The notes: generated by a model from the sequence alone, not told the origin. DNA of 55,558 nucleotides from Gammaproteobacteria bacterium (GCA_015484945.1 WFUO01000057.1:1-55558), one strand, 5' to 3'. Numbered from the stretch's first letter, positions 26,227 to 36,242 are shown. Numbers and translations: made by a program.

Positions 26227-26835
26227 ATGTTCGTGGTCGCGCTCACAGGAGGCATTGGCAGTGGCAAATCCACAGTCACCCGGCTGTTTGCGCAACTCGG
26301 CGTACCGGTCATCGATGCCGATGAGATATCGCATGAGCTGACCGCCCCTGGGCAACCCGTTCTGAACGAAATACGCGCTGCCTTCGGTGATGATGTATTC
26401 GAGCACAATGGCTCCCTGAACCGCGCCAGGCTGCGAGAACGGGTGTTTGGCAATGTCAATGACCGCCGCCGGCTCGAGGGCCTGTTGCACCCGGCCATAC
26501 ATGCTGAAATACTGTCGCGTCTTGCGGCTACCGATGCCGTGTATGCGATCCTCAGCATACCGCTACTGGTTGAATCCCGTCATGACTACCCGCATGATCG
26601 CGTACTGGTCATCGACTGCCCCGACGACATCAGGTTGGCACGGGTGATGGAACGCGACGGACTGACACGAGAGGCCATACAACGCATCATGGCACAGCAG
26701 GCCCTCCGCAACGAGCGTCTGAAGCTGGCCGATGATATACTCGATAACAGCGGCGACCTGGCGACGTTGCAGGCCCGGGTGACGGAACTGCACCGGCTAT
26801 ACCAACAACTGGCCCGCGCGCGCAATCCGGGTTAG
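26227..26835 (+). CDS. coaE: Dephospho-CoA kinase
   Basis: 202 aa, typical length. It phosphorylates the 3'-OH of dephospho-CoA, the final step of CoA synthesis. The P-loop GGIGSGKST is at 8-16, followed by the conserved DADEISHE and, further on, IPLLVES and RLARVMERDG. It begins 6 bases after pilD, in the usual gammaproteobacterial pilD-coaE-zapD-yacG order. Confidence 0.96.
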   Translation: MFVVALTGGIGSGKSTVTRLFAQLGVPVIDADEISHELTAPGQPVLNEIRAAFGDDVFEHNGSLNRARLRERVFGNVNDRRRLEGLLHPAIHAEILSRLAATDAVYAILSIPLLVESRHDYPHDRVLVIDCPDDIRLARVMERDGLTREAIQRIMAQQALRNERLKLADDILDNSGDLATLQARVTELHRLYQQLARARNPG

Positions 26836-26848
26836 CCCGGAACAGACG

Positions 26849-27655
26849 ATGACAGGGCATGACAAACCCATGAGCAATCTCGATATCACACCGGTGGTCA
26901 TCTACGAGTACCCGTTGAACGAGAAGATCCGCACCTTCCTGCGCCTGGAATCCCTGTTCAAGCAGATCGCCTATCACTTGCGCAATGAATCACACTGGGG
27001 CAGTCAGGCCGCACTGCGCGCCCTGCTCGACATCCAGGAACTGCTTGGGCGCAACGACATCAAGAACGAGATCCTCAAGGAACTCGATCACCAGATCGAA
27101 AGCATGGAGCGCTTGCAGGACAATCCCGATGTGGATGCCGAGCAACTCAACCACCTGCTGGACAAGTTGCGGTTTCTCCACGATGGCCTGTACGCTGACA
27201 AACAGCCCATCGGCCACGAATTACGCAACAACGAGTTTCTCAACAGCCTGCGCCAGCGAATGACACTGCCGGGTGGTACCTGCGACTTCGACATGCCCGG
27301 ATATCATTTCTGGCTCAACCAGCCGTCCAGACACCGTGCGCGCCAGATCCTCACCTGGCTGGAACCCTACGACCTGCTCAACCAGTCACTGCACCAGCTG
27401 CTCAAACATGTACGCGAGTCCAGCATGCCACGCGAGGAGCTTGCCGAAGACGGCTTCTTTCAGAAAGCACTGAGCTCCGGCAAACCCTTCCAGATGTTGC
27501 GAATCTCCCTGTCTTCCGATACCGCGCTGTATCCTGAGATCAGTGGCAATCGTCAGCGTATCAGTATCCGTTTCATGCATCAGGAGACCGCGGATACCAG
27601 GCCGGTGCAGACCGGTGACGATGTACGTTTCATGATGACCTGCTGTGTTTTCTGA
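26849..27655 (+). CDS. zapD: Cell division protein ZapD (Z-ring associated)
   Basis: 268 aa from the ATG at 26849; the ATG at 26870 (MSNLD) is equally likely. The N-terminal YEYPLNEKIRTFLRLESLF and the middle GGTCDFDMPGYHFWL match the ZapD (formerly DUF1342) family. ZapD is a cytoplasmic dimer that binds the FtsZ C-terminal tail and bundles protofilaments. The ftsZ gene is about 9 kb away in this window, with a canonical C-terminal peptide that ZapD could bind. Confidence 0.94.
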   Translation: MTGHDKPMSNLDITPVVIYEYPLNEKIRTFLRLESLFKQIAYHLRNESHWGSQAALRALLDIQELLGRNDIKNEILKELDHQIESMERLQDNPDVDAEQLNHLLDKLRFLHDGLYADKQPIGHELRNNEFLNSLRQRMTLPGGTCDFDMPGYHFWLNQPSRHRARQILTWLEPYDLLNQSLHQLLKHVRESSMPREELAEDGFFQKALSSGKPFQMLRISLSSDTALYPEISGNRQRISIRFMHQETADTRPVQTGDDVRFMMTCCVF

Positions 27656-27658
27656 ATC

Positions 27659-27844
27659 ATGAACGTGACCCGTGTCATACGCTGCCCAGTGTGTGGAAAA
27701 CCGGTCAAGTGGACCAGGGACTCACGCTGGCGGCCCTTCTGCAGCGAGCGATGCAAGCTCATCGACCTTGGCGAATGGATGGAAGAACGTCACCGGATAC
27801 CGGGTGAGCCATGGCATCCACCCGAGGACAACAGCGAAGAGTAG
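27659..27844 (+). CDS. yacG: DNA gyrase inhibitor YacG (zinc protein)
   Basis: 61 aa. Four-cysteine zinc finger: CPVCGK near the N-terminus and CSERC in the middle, then KLIDLGEWMEERHRIPGEP, which is diagnostic of YacG. E. coli YacG binds GyrB and inhibits gyrase. The start is 3 bases after zapD, and it ends the pil-coaE unit. Confidence 0.93.
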   Translation: MNVTRVIRCPVCGKPVKWTRDSRWRPFCSERCKLIDLGEWMEERHRIPGEPWHPPEDNSEE

Positions 27845-28110
27845 GTTATGGTGCTTTTGTACGACTTGCCATAACGCAAAGTACGCAAAGGCGTAGAGAA
27901 CGCAGAGATTGTCAACAGAAGTTCCGTCAGAATCGTGTATGATCGAGCCGCTTTGCCGGTATTCGTTCAATATCAGGATGAGGCACAGGCATGTTCCGGT
28001 GATGTGCCTCATGACTAAGAAATAGCCGTCTGCTTGCGCAGTATTGCAAACATGCTTTACGCACTCAGCGCTTCTGCGTTCTCCGCGTTTCAATCTTTGC
28101 CTGGACAATA
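27845..28110. repeat. Intergenic region with imperfect terminal inverted repeats and a strong hairpin
   Basis: 266 bases between convergent genes. Left and right parts share GAGAACGCAGA in inverted orientation (27896-27906 and 28073-28083), inside longer degenerate GCAAAG/GCG-rich tracts. Between them lies a perfect 10-bp stem, ATGAGGCACA/TGTGCCTCAT at 27978-28012. The pattern resembles a small non-coding repeat element (MITE- or REP-like), although a second copy is not visible in this window. Confidence 0.4.
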
Positions 28111-28605
28111 TCACTCCACAGTGAAGCGGAAACGAGCGTGGTAACCGCGTGTTCCGGCCATGACTTCGACATCGGCCAGCCAGTCCTTGCGCCCGGTGGC
28201 GCATACCGGCAGCAACACATTGCCGATCCAGCGGCCATCGGCCTGGCGTTGCAGCCGGTAGCGGTTGACGCCCATGTCCATGCCCGGCATCGTGAAGGCA
28301 ATCGTGACCGCCGTCGCATCAGTCGTACGGCTGCGCAGACGCACCAGCACCGGGAAGGATTTCAGCGCGCTGACACGGCCCTGCAGATGCAGATCCAGAC
28401 TGAGATCGTCACCGATCGCGTGGCACGCTCGCTGCGTCGGATCACATGGCGCTACCGTCAGTTCGTGGACCTCCAGTGTCCGGGCATCATCATTGCCGGG
28501 GCCAGGCGTGTGGCTCAGCAGTCCAACGATGAGACCGGCAAATAGCACCACCACGAAACGCAGCAGATTGCGCCGTGTGAACCAACGTTCTCGCCAGCCG
28601 TTCAT
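28111..28605 (-). CDS. Membrane-anchored protein of unknown function (FixH/YtkA-like pattern)
   Basis: 164 aa. A basic N-terminus is followed by one transmembrane helix (about 14-31). The rest is a periplasmic domain with two cysteines in APCDPTQRACHA and the stretch AFTMPGMDMGVNRYRL, which resembles the MPGM-containing strand of FixH/YtkA-like immunoglobulin-fold domains. I do not recognise a specific family with certainty. Its ATG overlaps the stop of the Nudix-ThiE gene (ATGA), so it is co-translated with argJ-mutT. Confidence 0.6.
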   Translation of the reverse strand: MNGWRERWFTRRNLLRFVVVLFAGLIVGLLSHTPGPGNDDARTLEVHELTVAPCDPTQRACHAIGDDLSLDLHLQGRVSALKSFPVLVRLRSRTTDATAVTIAFTMPGMDMGVNRYRLQRQADGRWIGNVLLPVCATGRKDWLADVEVMAGTRGYHARFRFTVE

Positions 28606-29564
28606 GCCGGCTGCTCCGTCGGCATGAATCCCCGAATACCGGCAACACCCTGGGCGCCGTGTTGCCAGGCGATGGGCAGATGCGCGGCCGATACACCTCC
28701 CAGCGCATAGACCGGCATGGCGATGTCCTCGATGGTTCTGGCGAAGCCCTCCCAGCCGATACCAGGTACACCGGGATGACTGGCCGTGGGCAGTACCGGC
28801 GACAGCAGCGCAAAACTGGCGCCGATGGCCTTGGCATGTTGCAACTCATCCCGGTCATGACAGGAAGCGGCGACCAGCTTGTCCGCGGGAAGCGGGCGTT
28901 CGCGCATGGCCCGCAGGCGCAGGGACGACAGATGCACGCCATCGGCGCCACTGCGCTCAACCAGTTCCGGATCGGCGTTCAACAGTACACGGGAAGCGTG
29001 TGCGTGACAGAGATCGACCACATCGCGCGCCAATGACAGATAATCCTCACTGTCCGGATTGCGGGTACGCAACTGGACCAGTCGGATGCCATTGTGCAAT
29101 GCGACTTGCAACCGCCGCAGCAATGCCTGCGGGTCGCCTTCGGGGTCAGGGGTGATCAGGTAACGGTCGGGCAGGCACAGGGCGCTGACCACCGGAACGT
29201 CGGCAGCCGGCATCGGCCAGTTGCGCAACGCATCGGGTTCGACCCAGGCGAGCGGCTGTCCCTCGCGCCCGCGCGGCTCACCTTCCCAGGTATCGACCAG
29301 CCAGACATCGAGCAACACATGACGGTCACCATAATCGTGTGCAAGCCGGATCAGCGGCCTGTAGCCGGTTGCAGTGATGCCGAGTTCCTCGTCCAGCTCA
29401 CGCAACAGACAATCCCCGAAGCTTTCTTCGGGATGGCGCTTGCCACCTGGAAATTCCCACAAACCGCCTTGATGGGCATCGTCGGGACGCCGGGCAATCA
29501 GGATACGTCCTTGTTCATCGCGCAAGGCGGCAGCGGCGACCTCGATGATCTCAGGCATGCCCAT
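28602..29564 (-). CDS. Nudix hydrolase (MutT-like) fused to a ThiE/TenI-like domain
   Basis: 320 aa from the ATG at 29564; an ATG two codons later is an alternative. The N-terminal MutT-type domain has the full Nudix box G-x5-E-x7-REUxEExGU within 40-62 (GGKRHPEES then LLRELDEELGI). The C-terminal half (about 145-310) resembles thiamine-phosphate synthase: IRLVQLRTRN, DGVHLSS, FALLSPVLPTASHPG and YALGGVSAAHL. MutT removes 8-oxo-dGTP in DNA repair. This fused form is known in pseudomonads and relatives; the role of its ThiE half is unclear, and I would not call it a full ThiE. It lies 23 bases after argJ. Confidence 0.88.
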   Translation of the reverse strand: MGMPEIIEVAAAALRDEQGRILIARRPDDAHQGGLWEFPGGKRHPEESFGDCLLRELDEELGITATGYRPLIRLAHDYGDRHVLLDVWLVDTWEGEPRGREGQPLAWVEPDALRNWPMPAADVPVVSALCLPDRYLITPDPEGDPQALLRRLQVALHNGIRLVQLRTRNPDSEDYLSLARDVVDLCHAHASRVLLNADPELVERSGADGVHLSSLRLRAMRERPLPADKLVAASCHDRDELQHAKAIGASFALLSPVLPTASHPGVPGIGWEGFARTIEDIAMPVYALGGVSAAHLPIAWQHGAQGVAGIRGFMPTEQPA

Positions 29565-29587
29565 TCTGCCCGGCAGGGATCCACGTG

Positions 29588-30799
29588 TCAGGTACGGTAC
29601 TCGGCATTGATGCGAACGTAGTCGTGAGAGAGATCGCTGGTCCAGACCGTTTCGACCCATTCGCCACGGCCCAGCACGATACGGATGAGGATTTCGTCCC
29701 GGTCCATGACCGCCTGGCCAGCCGCCTCGGTATAGGTCGATGCGCGCGCGCCCTGTTCGGCAATGCACACATCGTCCAGCCACAGAGAAACACCTTCGAC
29801 ATCCAGCCCCTCGATACCGGCACGGCCAACAGCGGCCAGAATGCGTCCCCAGTTGGGATCACTGGCGAACAGCGCGGTCTTGACCAAGGGCGAATGGGCG
29901 ACCGTGTAGGCCACGGCCAGACACTCGTCGCGGTCACGGCCTTGTTCGACCCGCACGGTCACGAACTTGGTTGCGCCCTCGCCGTCACGGACGATGGCTT
30001 GCGCCAGCTGCAAAAACACGCGGTCCAGTGCCTCTGCAAAGACGCGCACATCGGCATCACTGGCCAGGCGGACACCACTGGCGCCGGTCGCGCTGAGCAC
30101 GCAGGCATCGTTGGTCGAGGTGTCGCCATCCACGGTGATGCGGTTGAACGACTGCTCGACAGCAGTGCGCAGCAGTTCGTCGAGCTGCGCCTGTCCAATG
30201 ACGGCATCAGTGGCGACAAACGCGAGCATGGTGGCCATGTCGGGCCGGATCATGCCTGCCCCCTTGCAGATGCCGGTAACGGTGACACGACCGCCCGCCA
30301 GTTCGGCAGTGGCCGATGCCCCCTTGGGGACAGTGTCGGTGGTCATGATGGCCTGAGCGGCCGCCGGCCAGTTGGCTTCATCCAGCGCCGCGACCGCGGA
30401 AGGCATGGCGGCAACCAGGCCCGCAACGGGCAAAGGCTCGCCGATCACGCCGGTAGAGAACGGCAGCACGGCGGACGTGGGAACATCGAGCAACTCCGCC
30501 AGACCTGCACAACAGCCGAGCGCGTCGTCGATGCCCTGGGGACCGGTACCGGCGTTGGCGTTACCGGCATTGACCAACAGCGCGCGCGGCGCGCCCTGAC
30601 CGAGATGCCGTATGGCAACATCGACCGGTGCGGCGCGAAAGGCGTTACGTGTAAAAACGGCGCTGGTGACGGCGCCTTCGCTCAGGCGCATGACCAGCAG
30701 GTCATCGCGACCCTGGTAGCGGGTAGCGCTTGCCGCGCAGCCAAGTTCAACACCGGTAACGGGTTTCAGAGGCGGCAGCTTGTCCAGACCAACGGCCAT
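29588..30799 (-). CDS. argJ: Bifunctional glutamate N-acetyltransferase / amino-acid acetyltransferase
   Basis: 403 aa precursor. ArgJ moves the acetyl group from N-acetylornithine to glutamate in the cyclic arginine pathway, and bifunctional forms also use acetyl-CoA. The self-cleavage site is visible as MATMLAF, where the new N-terminal Thr becomes the nucleophile of the beta chain. Other conserved stretches are LLVNAGNANAGTG, FSTGVIGE and VDGDTSTNDACV. It begins 6 bases after secA and is probably read through from it. Confidence 0.95.
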   Translation of the reverse strand: MAVGLDKLPPLKPVTGVELGCAASATRYQGRDDLLVMRLSEGAVTSAVFTRNAFRAAPVDVAIRHLGQGAPRALLVNAGNANAGTGPQGIDDALGCCAGLAELLDVPTSAVLPFSTGVIGEPLPVAGLVAAMPSAVAALDEANWPAAAQAIMTTDTVPKGASATAELAGGRVTVTGICKGAGMIRPDMATMLAFVATDAVIGQAQLDELLRTAVEQSFNRITVDGDTSTNDACVLSATGASGVRLASDADVRVFAEALDRVFLQLAQAIVRDGEGATKFVTVRVEQGRDRDECLAVAYTVAHSPLVKTALFASDPNWGRILAAVGRAGIEGLDVEGVSLWLDDVCIAEQGARASTYTEAAGQAVMDRDEILIRIVLGRGEWVETVWTSDLSHDYVRINAEYRT

Positions 30800-30805
30800 G
30801 CCGGT

Positions 30806-33550
30806 TCAGGTAACCTTGCCGTGACAATGCTTGTACTTTTTGCCCGAACCACAGGGACAGGGCTCGTTACGACCGACCTTGCGTTCTTCACGCACAAACG
30901 GCTCGTGATGCACCGGCTCGGCTTCGGTCTCGGCATAGGCCTCGTCACCCTGGTACTCGTCGAAGATATCGACTCCTTCGGCGTGTTGGAACTCCAGCGG
31001 CACATTGGCGCGATTGCGCTGTTCGAGACGATCGACATCCTCCTCAGCGGTCACCTCGACCTTGGAGATCACGCCAATGACTTCGCGCTTGATCCTGTCC
31101 AGCAGGTCACTGAACATCTCGAAGGCCTCACGCTTGTATTCCTGCTTGGGATTCTTCTGCGCATAGCCGCGCAGATGGATCCCCTGACGCAGATAGTCCA
31201 TGGCTGCCAGGTGTTCTTTCCACAACTGGTCGAGGATCTGCAACATGACGGCCTTCTCGAAATGCCGCATGGTCTCGGCGCCTGCTTCCGCCTCCTTCTT
31301 GGCGTATTCCTCCTCGAGCACCTGGATGATCTTCTCGCGCAAGGTCTCCTCGTGCAGTTCATCGTCTTCCTCCAACCAGCGGCCGACCGGCATGCGGGTA
31401 CCGAACTCGTGTTCCAGGGCCTTTTCGAGCCCAGGAATGTCCCACATCTCGTCAATGCTGCCCGGTGGAATGTATTCACTGACGACATCGTTGACGACAT
31501 CACGCCGGATGGCCTTGATGCTGTCGGAAATATCGTCCAGCGCCATCAGTTCGTTACGCTGTTCGTAGATGATCTTGCGCTGGTCGTTGGCGACATCATC
31601 GTACTCGAGGATATTCTTGCGCGCATCGAAATAATGCGCCTCCACCTTGCGCTGCGCGTTCTCGATTGCCTTGCTGACCCAGGGATGCTCGATGGATTCC
31701 CCTTCCTTCATGCCCAGACGCTGCATGATCGCGCTGACACGGTCGGAGGCGAAGATCCGCATCAGGTTGTCCTGCAACGACAGGTAGAAACGAGACGAAC
31801 CCGGATCGCCCTGTCGGCCCGCGCGGCCGCGCAACTGATTGTCGATGCGTCTCGATTCATGGCGCTCGGTGCCGATGATGTGCAACCCGCCGGCCTCGAT
31901 CACGGCCTGATGGCGTTTCTCCCAGTCCTTGCGGATCTCGTCGTGCCGGGATGGATCCGCCTCGGCCAGTTCCATCTCGAGGTTACCGCCGAGCACGATA
32001 TCGGTACCACGACCCGCCATGTTGGTGGCGATGGTCACCGCGCCCGGCATGCCGGCCTCGGCGACGATCTTGGCCTCGCGCTCGTGCTGCTTGGCGTTGA
32101 GAACCTCGTGTTTGATACCGGCCTTCTTCAGCAGGCCGGAAAGATATTCCGAGACCTCGATCGATGTGGTGCCCACCAGCACCGGCTGCTTGCGCGCCAC
32201 ACAGTCCTTGATGTCCTCGATGATGGCGTCGTACTTGTCCTTCTCGGTCAGGAAGATCAGGTCGCCCATGTCGTTGCGAATCATCGGCTTGTTGGTGGGC
32301 ACGACGACCACCTCCAGGCCATAGATCTGCTGGAACTCGTAGGCTTCGGTATCGGCCGTGCCGGTCATGCCGGAGAGCTTTTCGTACAAGCGGAAATAGT
32401 TCTGGAAGGTGATCGAGGCCAGTGTCTGGTTCTCGCTCTGTACCGGCACCCCTTCCTTGGCCTCGATGGCCTGGTGCAGGCCGTCGGACCAACGCCGCCC
32501 GGACAGCGTACGACCCGTGAACTCGTCCACGATGACGACCTCGTTGTCCTTGACGATGTAATCCACATCCCTGTGATACAGCGCATGCGCACGCAGGGCG
32601 GCGGTCACATGATGCATGATGGTGATGTTGGCGGCATCATAAAGGCTTTCACCCTCGTTGAGCAGACCCTCGCGGATCAGCATTTCCTCGATACGCTGGT
32701 GACCGCGTTCGGTCAGGTATGCCTGCTTGTTCTTTTCATCCACCGTGTAATCGCAGTCCTGCGGCTCCTCGTCTGGCTTGACCGCGTCCGGGTCGATACC
32801 CTCGCACTTCTTCAGCGCCGGGATCAACTTGTCTATCTTGACATACAGGTCGCTGTTCTCCTCGGCAGGACCAGAGATGATCAGGGGCGTACGCGCCTCG
32901 TCGATGAGAATGGAATCGACTTCGTCAACGATGGCGAAGTAGTGCCCGCGTTGCAGTTTCTCGTCCAGTGAAAAGGCCAGGTTGTCCTGCAGGTAATCGA
33001 ATCCGAACTGGTTGTTGGTGCCATAGGTGATGTCGGCCTGATAGGACTTTTTCTTCTCCTCATGCCCCATGTCGCCGACCACGACACCGGTGCTCATGCC
33101 AAGGAACTCGTACAGCCTGCCCATCCATTCGGCATCGCGCCTGGCCAGATAGTCGTTGACGGTAACCACGTGCACACCCTTGCCGGTCAGGGCATTGAGA
33201 TAGGCGGCCAGGGTGGCAACCAGGGTCTTGCCTTCGCCAGTGCGCATTTCGGTGATCTTGCCTTCGTGCAACACCATGCCGCCGATGAGCTGCACATCGA
33301 AGTGACGCATGCCGAGTACGCGTTTGCCAGCCTCGCGCACGACGGCAAAGGCCTCGGGCAACAACTGATCCAGGCTCTCGCCCTGCTCATGCCGTTGTTT
33401 GAATTCTTCGGTCTTGGTGCGCAGCTGTTCGTCGGAAAGGCTGGCTATCTCATCCTCAAGCGCATTGATCCGGGCCACGGTACGCTGCATGCGCTTGATG
33501 ACACGTTCGTTTCGGCTTCCAAAGACCTTCTTGAGCAGTTTGCTGACCAT
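30806..33550 (-). CDS. secA: Preprotein translocase ATPase SecA
   Basis: 914 aa from the ATG at 33550 ([17 protein letters not shown]), the standard N-terminus; the open frame continues 41 codons upstream without homology. SecA drives export through SecYEG. NBD1 has Walker A in [11 protein letters not shown] (102-109) and the DEAD-like [17 protein letters not shown]2 shows [14 protein letters not shown] and [13 protein letters not shown]. The C-terminal zinc finger [17 protein letters not shown] binds SecB and phospholipid. Unlike in enterics, no secM-type leader gene precedes it. Confidence 0.98.
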   Translation of the reverse strand: MVSKLLKKVFGSRNERVIKRMQRTVARINALEDEIASLSDEQLRTKTEEFKQRHEQGESLDQLLPEAFAVVREAGKRVLGMRHFDVQLIGGMVLHEGKITEMRTGEGKTLVATLAAYLNALTGKGVHVVTVNDYLARRDAEWMGRLYEFLGMSTGVVVGDMGHEEKKKSYQADITYGTNNQFGFDYLQDNLAFSLDEKLQRGHYFAIVDEVDSILIDEARTPLIISGPAEENSDLYVKIDKLIPALKKCEGIDPDAVKPDEEPQDCDYTVDEKNKQAYLTERGHQRIEEMLIREGLLNEGESLYDAANITIMHHVTAALRAHALYHRDVDYIVKDNEVVIVDEFTGRTLSGRRWSDGLHQAIEAKEGVPVQSENQTLASITFQNYFRLYEKLSGMTGTADTEAYEFQQIYGLEVVVVPTNKPMIRNDMGDLIFLTEKDKYDAIIEDIKDCVARKQPVLVGTTSIEVSEYLSGLLKKAGIKHEVLNAKQHEREAKIVAEAGMPGAVTIATNMAGRGTDIVLGGNLEMELAEADPSRHDEIRKDWEKRHQAVIEAGGLHIIGTERHESRRIDNQLRGRAGRQGDPGSSRFYLSLQDNLMRIFASDRVSAIMQRLGMKEGESIEHPWVSKAIENAQRKVEAHYFDARKNILEYDDVANDQRKIIYEQRNELMALDDISDSIKAIRRDVVNDVVSEYIPPGSIDEMWDIPGLEKALEHEFGTRMPVGRWLEEDDELHEETLREKIIQVLEEEYAKKEAEAGAETMRHFEKAVMLQILDQLWKEHLAAMDYLRQGIHLRGYAQKNPKQEYKREAFEMFSDLLDRIKREVIGVISKVEVTAEEDVDRLEQRNRANVPLEFQHAEGVDIFDEYQGDEAYAETEAEPVHHEPFVREERKVGRNEPCPCGSGKKYKHCHGKVT

Positions 33551-33638
33551 AATACAATCTTGTTGTCTGGGGTTGTGAGGAAGAAACCGGTGGCGCCAGC
33601 CTCGTTCAGGACCTGTCCATGAGGTTTCAGCGGCATAG

Positions 33639-33647
33639 ATTATCACA
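33639..33647 (-). promoter_or_regulatory. Candidate extended -10 promoter for secA
   Basis: TGTGATAAT (TG-N-GATAAT) lies about 89 bases upstream of the secA ATG, in the 220-base gap after the M23 peptidase gene. The -35 region is poor. Confidence 0.3.
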
Positions 33648-33770
33648 TCCCGGCGGGTTTTTGGGCCAAACACCTTGATGGGAGAAATCGGTGCGGGGCG
33701 AATGCGTTACGGACCTCACCGGCGCATGATGACCAGGGAGAGGCGACATGCCGTAAGAGGATGCCGGCGG

Positions 33771-34703
33771 TTACCGATGTGAATAGATATAACGCTGCGG
33801 ATTGACGACACGGCCGTTGCGAAGCACTTCGAAATGCACATGCGGACCGGTCGATCGGCCGGTGCTGCCCATCTTCGCGATCTGCTGACCCTTGCGCACC
33901 CTGTCACCGGCCTTGACCAGCACCACATCGTTGTGACCATAGCGGGTGATATAGCCATTGCCGTGATCGATCTCGACCAGACGCCCGTAGCCATAGCGCT
34001 TGCCGGCCCAGGTGACGACGCCCGCGGCCACGGCCACCACTGGTGAACCACGCTTGCCGGCAAAGTCCATGCCGTCGTGGTGCTCACGCTTGCCGGTAAA
34101 CGGATCGACACGGTAACCGAAATACGATGATATCCAGCCCTTGCTGATCGGGCGTCCGGCGGGATAGACCTGTTTCTGCAGGTTGCGATGCAGCATCATG
34201 GTTTCCAGCGCGCTGAGTTTCTGACCGCTGTCGGACAGGCGTCGCTCGAGCCGGCTGATGGCACCGAAGAATTCGTCCAGCGGGATTTCCGGCTGGCTGC
34301 TGCGTGGACGCGCCGGCCCGCCAATGGCCGGGGCATGATCGAAGTCGAATTCGGCCCGGTCGAGCTTGGCCATGCGCGTGAGGCGCTTGCCGAGCACGTC
34401 GAGACGGATCACATGGGCCTGCAACTGACCAAGGCGGATCATCATGGCCTCCAGCCGGGCACGGGACTTGTCGCGCAGGGCGGCCAACTCCCGTTGCTGG
34501 GCGGCCAGCCGTTGCTGCCAGCTGCTGACCAGGCGGCTGTCGAGCCGGCTGCTGGAATCGTCACGGCCCAGCCAGTAGCCACTGAAGAACACGCCTGCGC
34601 CGAGGGTGGCGACGATGGCCAGCAACAACACGCAATGACCGATCCTGTCGAAACACAGGGTGGTCGCCTTGCCGTGCCGTTTTGTAAACAGGATGATTTT
34701 CAT
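33771..34703 (-). CDS. M23-family (LytM) murein hydrolase / peptidase
   Basis: 310 aa. One N-terminal transmembrane helix (about 26-46) is followed by a coiled coil of about 70 residues rich in Arg, Leu and Gln, then a C-terminal LytM domain with zinc ligands H-x3-D in HHDGMDFAG and HxH in GPHVHFEV. This layout is that of periplasmic M23 proteins that cleave peptide crosslinks or act as amidase activators (NlpD/EnvC-like). All metal ligands are intact, so it may be catalytic. Location between lpxC and secA is conserved in many gammaproteobacteria. Divergent from dciA. Confidence 0.9.
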   Translation of the reverse strand: MKIILFTKRHGKATTLCFDRIGHCVLLLAIVATLGAGVFFSGYWLGRDDSSSRLDSRLVSSWQQRLAAQQRELAALRDKSRARLEAMMIRLGQLQAHVIRLDVLGKRLTRMAKLDRAEFDFDHAPAIGGPARPRSSQPEIPLDEFFGAISRLERRLSDSGQKLSALETMMLHRNLQKQVYPAGRPISKGWISSYFGYRVDPFTGKREHHDGMDFAGKRGSPVVAVAAGVVTWAGKRYGYGRLVEIDHGNGYITRYGHNDVVLVKAGDRVRKGQQIAKMGSTGRSTGPHVHFEVLRNGRVVNPQRYIYSHR

Positions 34704-34772
34704 CTACCCTACCTGCAGCAACCGTGGGTCTTGCACCCAAACAGCCGGTATCATACACCAACTAGTGACCAA

Positions 34773-35207
34773 ATGCGCAAAACCCACCCCGTTTCCCTGT
34801 CCCGTCTGATCGACCAACGGCATGGCCTGCTCGATCAGGGACGCCGGATTGCACGCCTGAATGCGGCGCTCTCGCGCCTGCTGCCCGCGGGCCTGGCCGG
34901 TCATTGCCGGGTGGCCAATCTGCGCGACGGTATCCTGGTGCTGGCCGCCGACAGCCCGGCCTGGGCCTCACGCCTTCGATTCCATGCCGACAAGCTGTTG
35001 AAATCATTGAACAAGGAGTGCGATCTCGGGGCCGGCAGAGTGCGCACCATTGTGGTGCCGGCAGCCGCGCTGCCAACACGCAGACCCATTCCGCGCAAAC
35101 CGATCTCGTCACACACCGCCCGTCTGATCGAGCAATGCGCCGACGGTATCGGCGACCCGGCCCTCCAGGCCGCGCTGCGGCGTCTGGCGCGCCGTTCGCG
35201 CGTCTGA
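34773..35207 (+). CDS. dciA: DciA-like helicase loader (DUF721)
   Basis: 144 aa, the only plus-strand gene in this half of the window. The N-terminal two thirds, with CRVANLRDGILVLAADSPAWASRLRF, match the DUF721/DciA domain. DciA loads or interacts with the replicative helicase DnaB in bacteria lacking DnaC. The C-terminal tail is Arg/Pro-rich. It is transcribed divergently from the M23-secA genes and convergently towards lpxC; a hairpin separates it from lpxC. Confidence 0.88.
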   Translation: MRKTHPVSLSRLIDQRHGLLDQGRRIARLNAALSRLLPAGLAGHCRVANLRDGILVLAADSPAWASRLRFHADKLLKSLNKECDLGAGRVRTIVVPAAALPTRRPIPRKPISSHTARLIEQCADGIGDPALQAALRRLARRSRV

Positions 35208-35232
35208 GCCCACCTGTTCAGTATAGCGGCCA

Positions 35233-35254
35233 TTTCCCGAAAATCTTCGGGAAA
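35233..35254. terminator. Hairpin between convergent dciA and lpxC
   Basis: TTTCCCGAA and TTCGGGAAA form a perfect 9-bp stem with an AATC loop. It lies in the 73-base gap between convergent genes and is symmetrical, so it could stop transcription in both directions. No extra T-run is present beyond the stem. Confidence 0.45.
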
Positions 35255-35280
35255 AGCGTCACAGAATCAAGTATTTCCGC

Positions 35281-36195
35281 CTAGGTTGCGCTTGGCAGGG
35301 GCTGAACGAAGGAAATGGGGGCGTCCTCGACATCCTCGAAGGTCACCTGCTCCCAGGCGCTGCTGTCGGCCATCAGCGCGCGCAACAAGCGGTTGTTGAG
35401 ACCATGGCCGGACTTGTAACCGCTGAAGGCGCCGATCAGGCTGTGACCGAGCAGGTAGAGGTCGCCGATCGCATCGAGGATCTTGTGCTTGACGAATTCG
35501 TCCTCGTAGCGCAGGCCGTCCTCGTTGAGGATGCGGAAATCGTCAACCACGATGGCGTTGTCGAGGCTGCCGCCCAGGGCCAGTTCCATCTCGCGCAGAC
35601 GCTCGATGTCCTTCATGAATCCAAAGGTGCGCGCGCGGCTGACCTCCTTGACGAACGACGTGGTCGAGAAATCGACAATCGAGCGCTGGTCGTGGGAATG
35701 AAACACCGGGTGGTCGAAATCGATCTCGAAGGCCACCTTGAAACCGTCGAAGGGGTCGAACCTGGCCCATTTGTCGCCATCCTCGACCTTCACGGTCTTG
35801 CGGATGCGAATGAAGCGCTTGGGTGCGTTCTGTTCCTCGATGCCGGCCGACTGGATCAGGAAGACGAACGGGCCGGCGCTGCCGTCCATGATCGGCACCT
35901 CGGGGGCGCTCAGATCGACGATGGCGTTATCGATGCCAAGCCCGGCCATGGCCGACAGCAGGTGTTCGACGGTTGAAATGCGCACGTCGCCGTTCATCAG
36001 TGACGTGGAGAGCGAGGTATCGCCGACGTTCTCCGGGCTGGCCTTGATCTCCACCACCGGATCGAGATCCACACGGCGGAAGGTGATGCCGTGATCCGCC
36101 GGCGCCGGTCTCAGGGTCAGATAAACCTTCTTGCCGGTGTGCAAACCCACACCCGTGGCCCTGATGACATTCTTGAGGGTTCTTTGTCTTATCAT
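35281..36195 (-). CDS. lpxC: UDP-3-O-acyl-N-acetylglucosamine deacetylase LpxC
   Basis: 304 aa. It catalyses the committed, zinc-dependent step of lipid A synthesis in the cytosol. Zinc ligands are His78 ([11 protein letters not shown]) and, near 237-241, His and Asp in [15 protein letters not shown]; the catalytic general-acid His follows in [11 protein letters not shown]. The N-terminal [20 protein letters not shown] is typical. It is the last gene of the dcw-linked block, after ftsZ and a 249-base gap holding its own candidate regulatory site. Confidence 0.97.
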   Translation of the reverse strand: MIRQRTLKNVIRATGVGLHTGKKVYLTLRPAPADHGITFRRVDLDPVVEIKASPENVGDTSLSTSLMNGDVRISTVEHLLSAMAGLGIDNAIVDLSAPEVPIMDGSAGPFVFLIQSAGIEEQNAPKRFIRIRKTVKVEDGDKWARFDPFDGFKVAFEIDFDHPVFHSHDQRSIVDFSTTSFVKEVSRARTFGFMKDIERLREMELALGGSLDNAIVVDDFRILNEDGLRYEDEFVKHKILDAIGDLYLLGHSLIGAFSGYKSGHGLNNRLLRALMADSSAWEQVTFEDVEDAPISFVQPLPSAT

Positions 36196-36242
36196 TCGCT
36201 GGCGCCCGCCTTTTCCGCCATCAGCCTGTTTATATTGATAAA

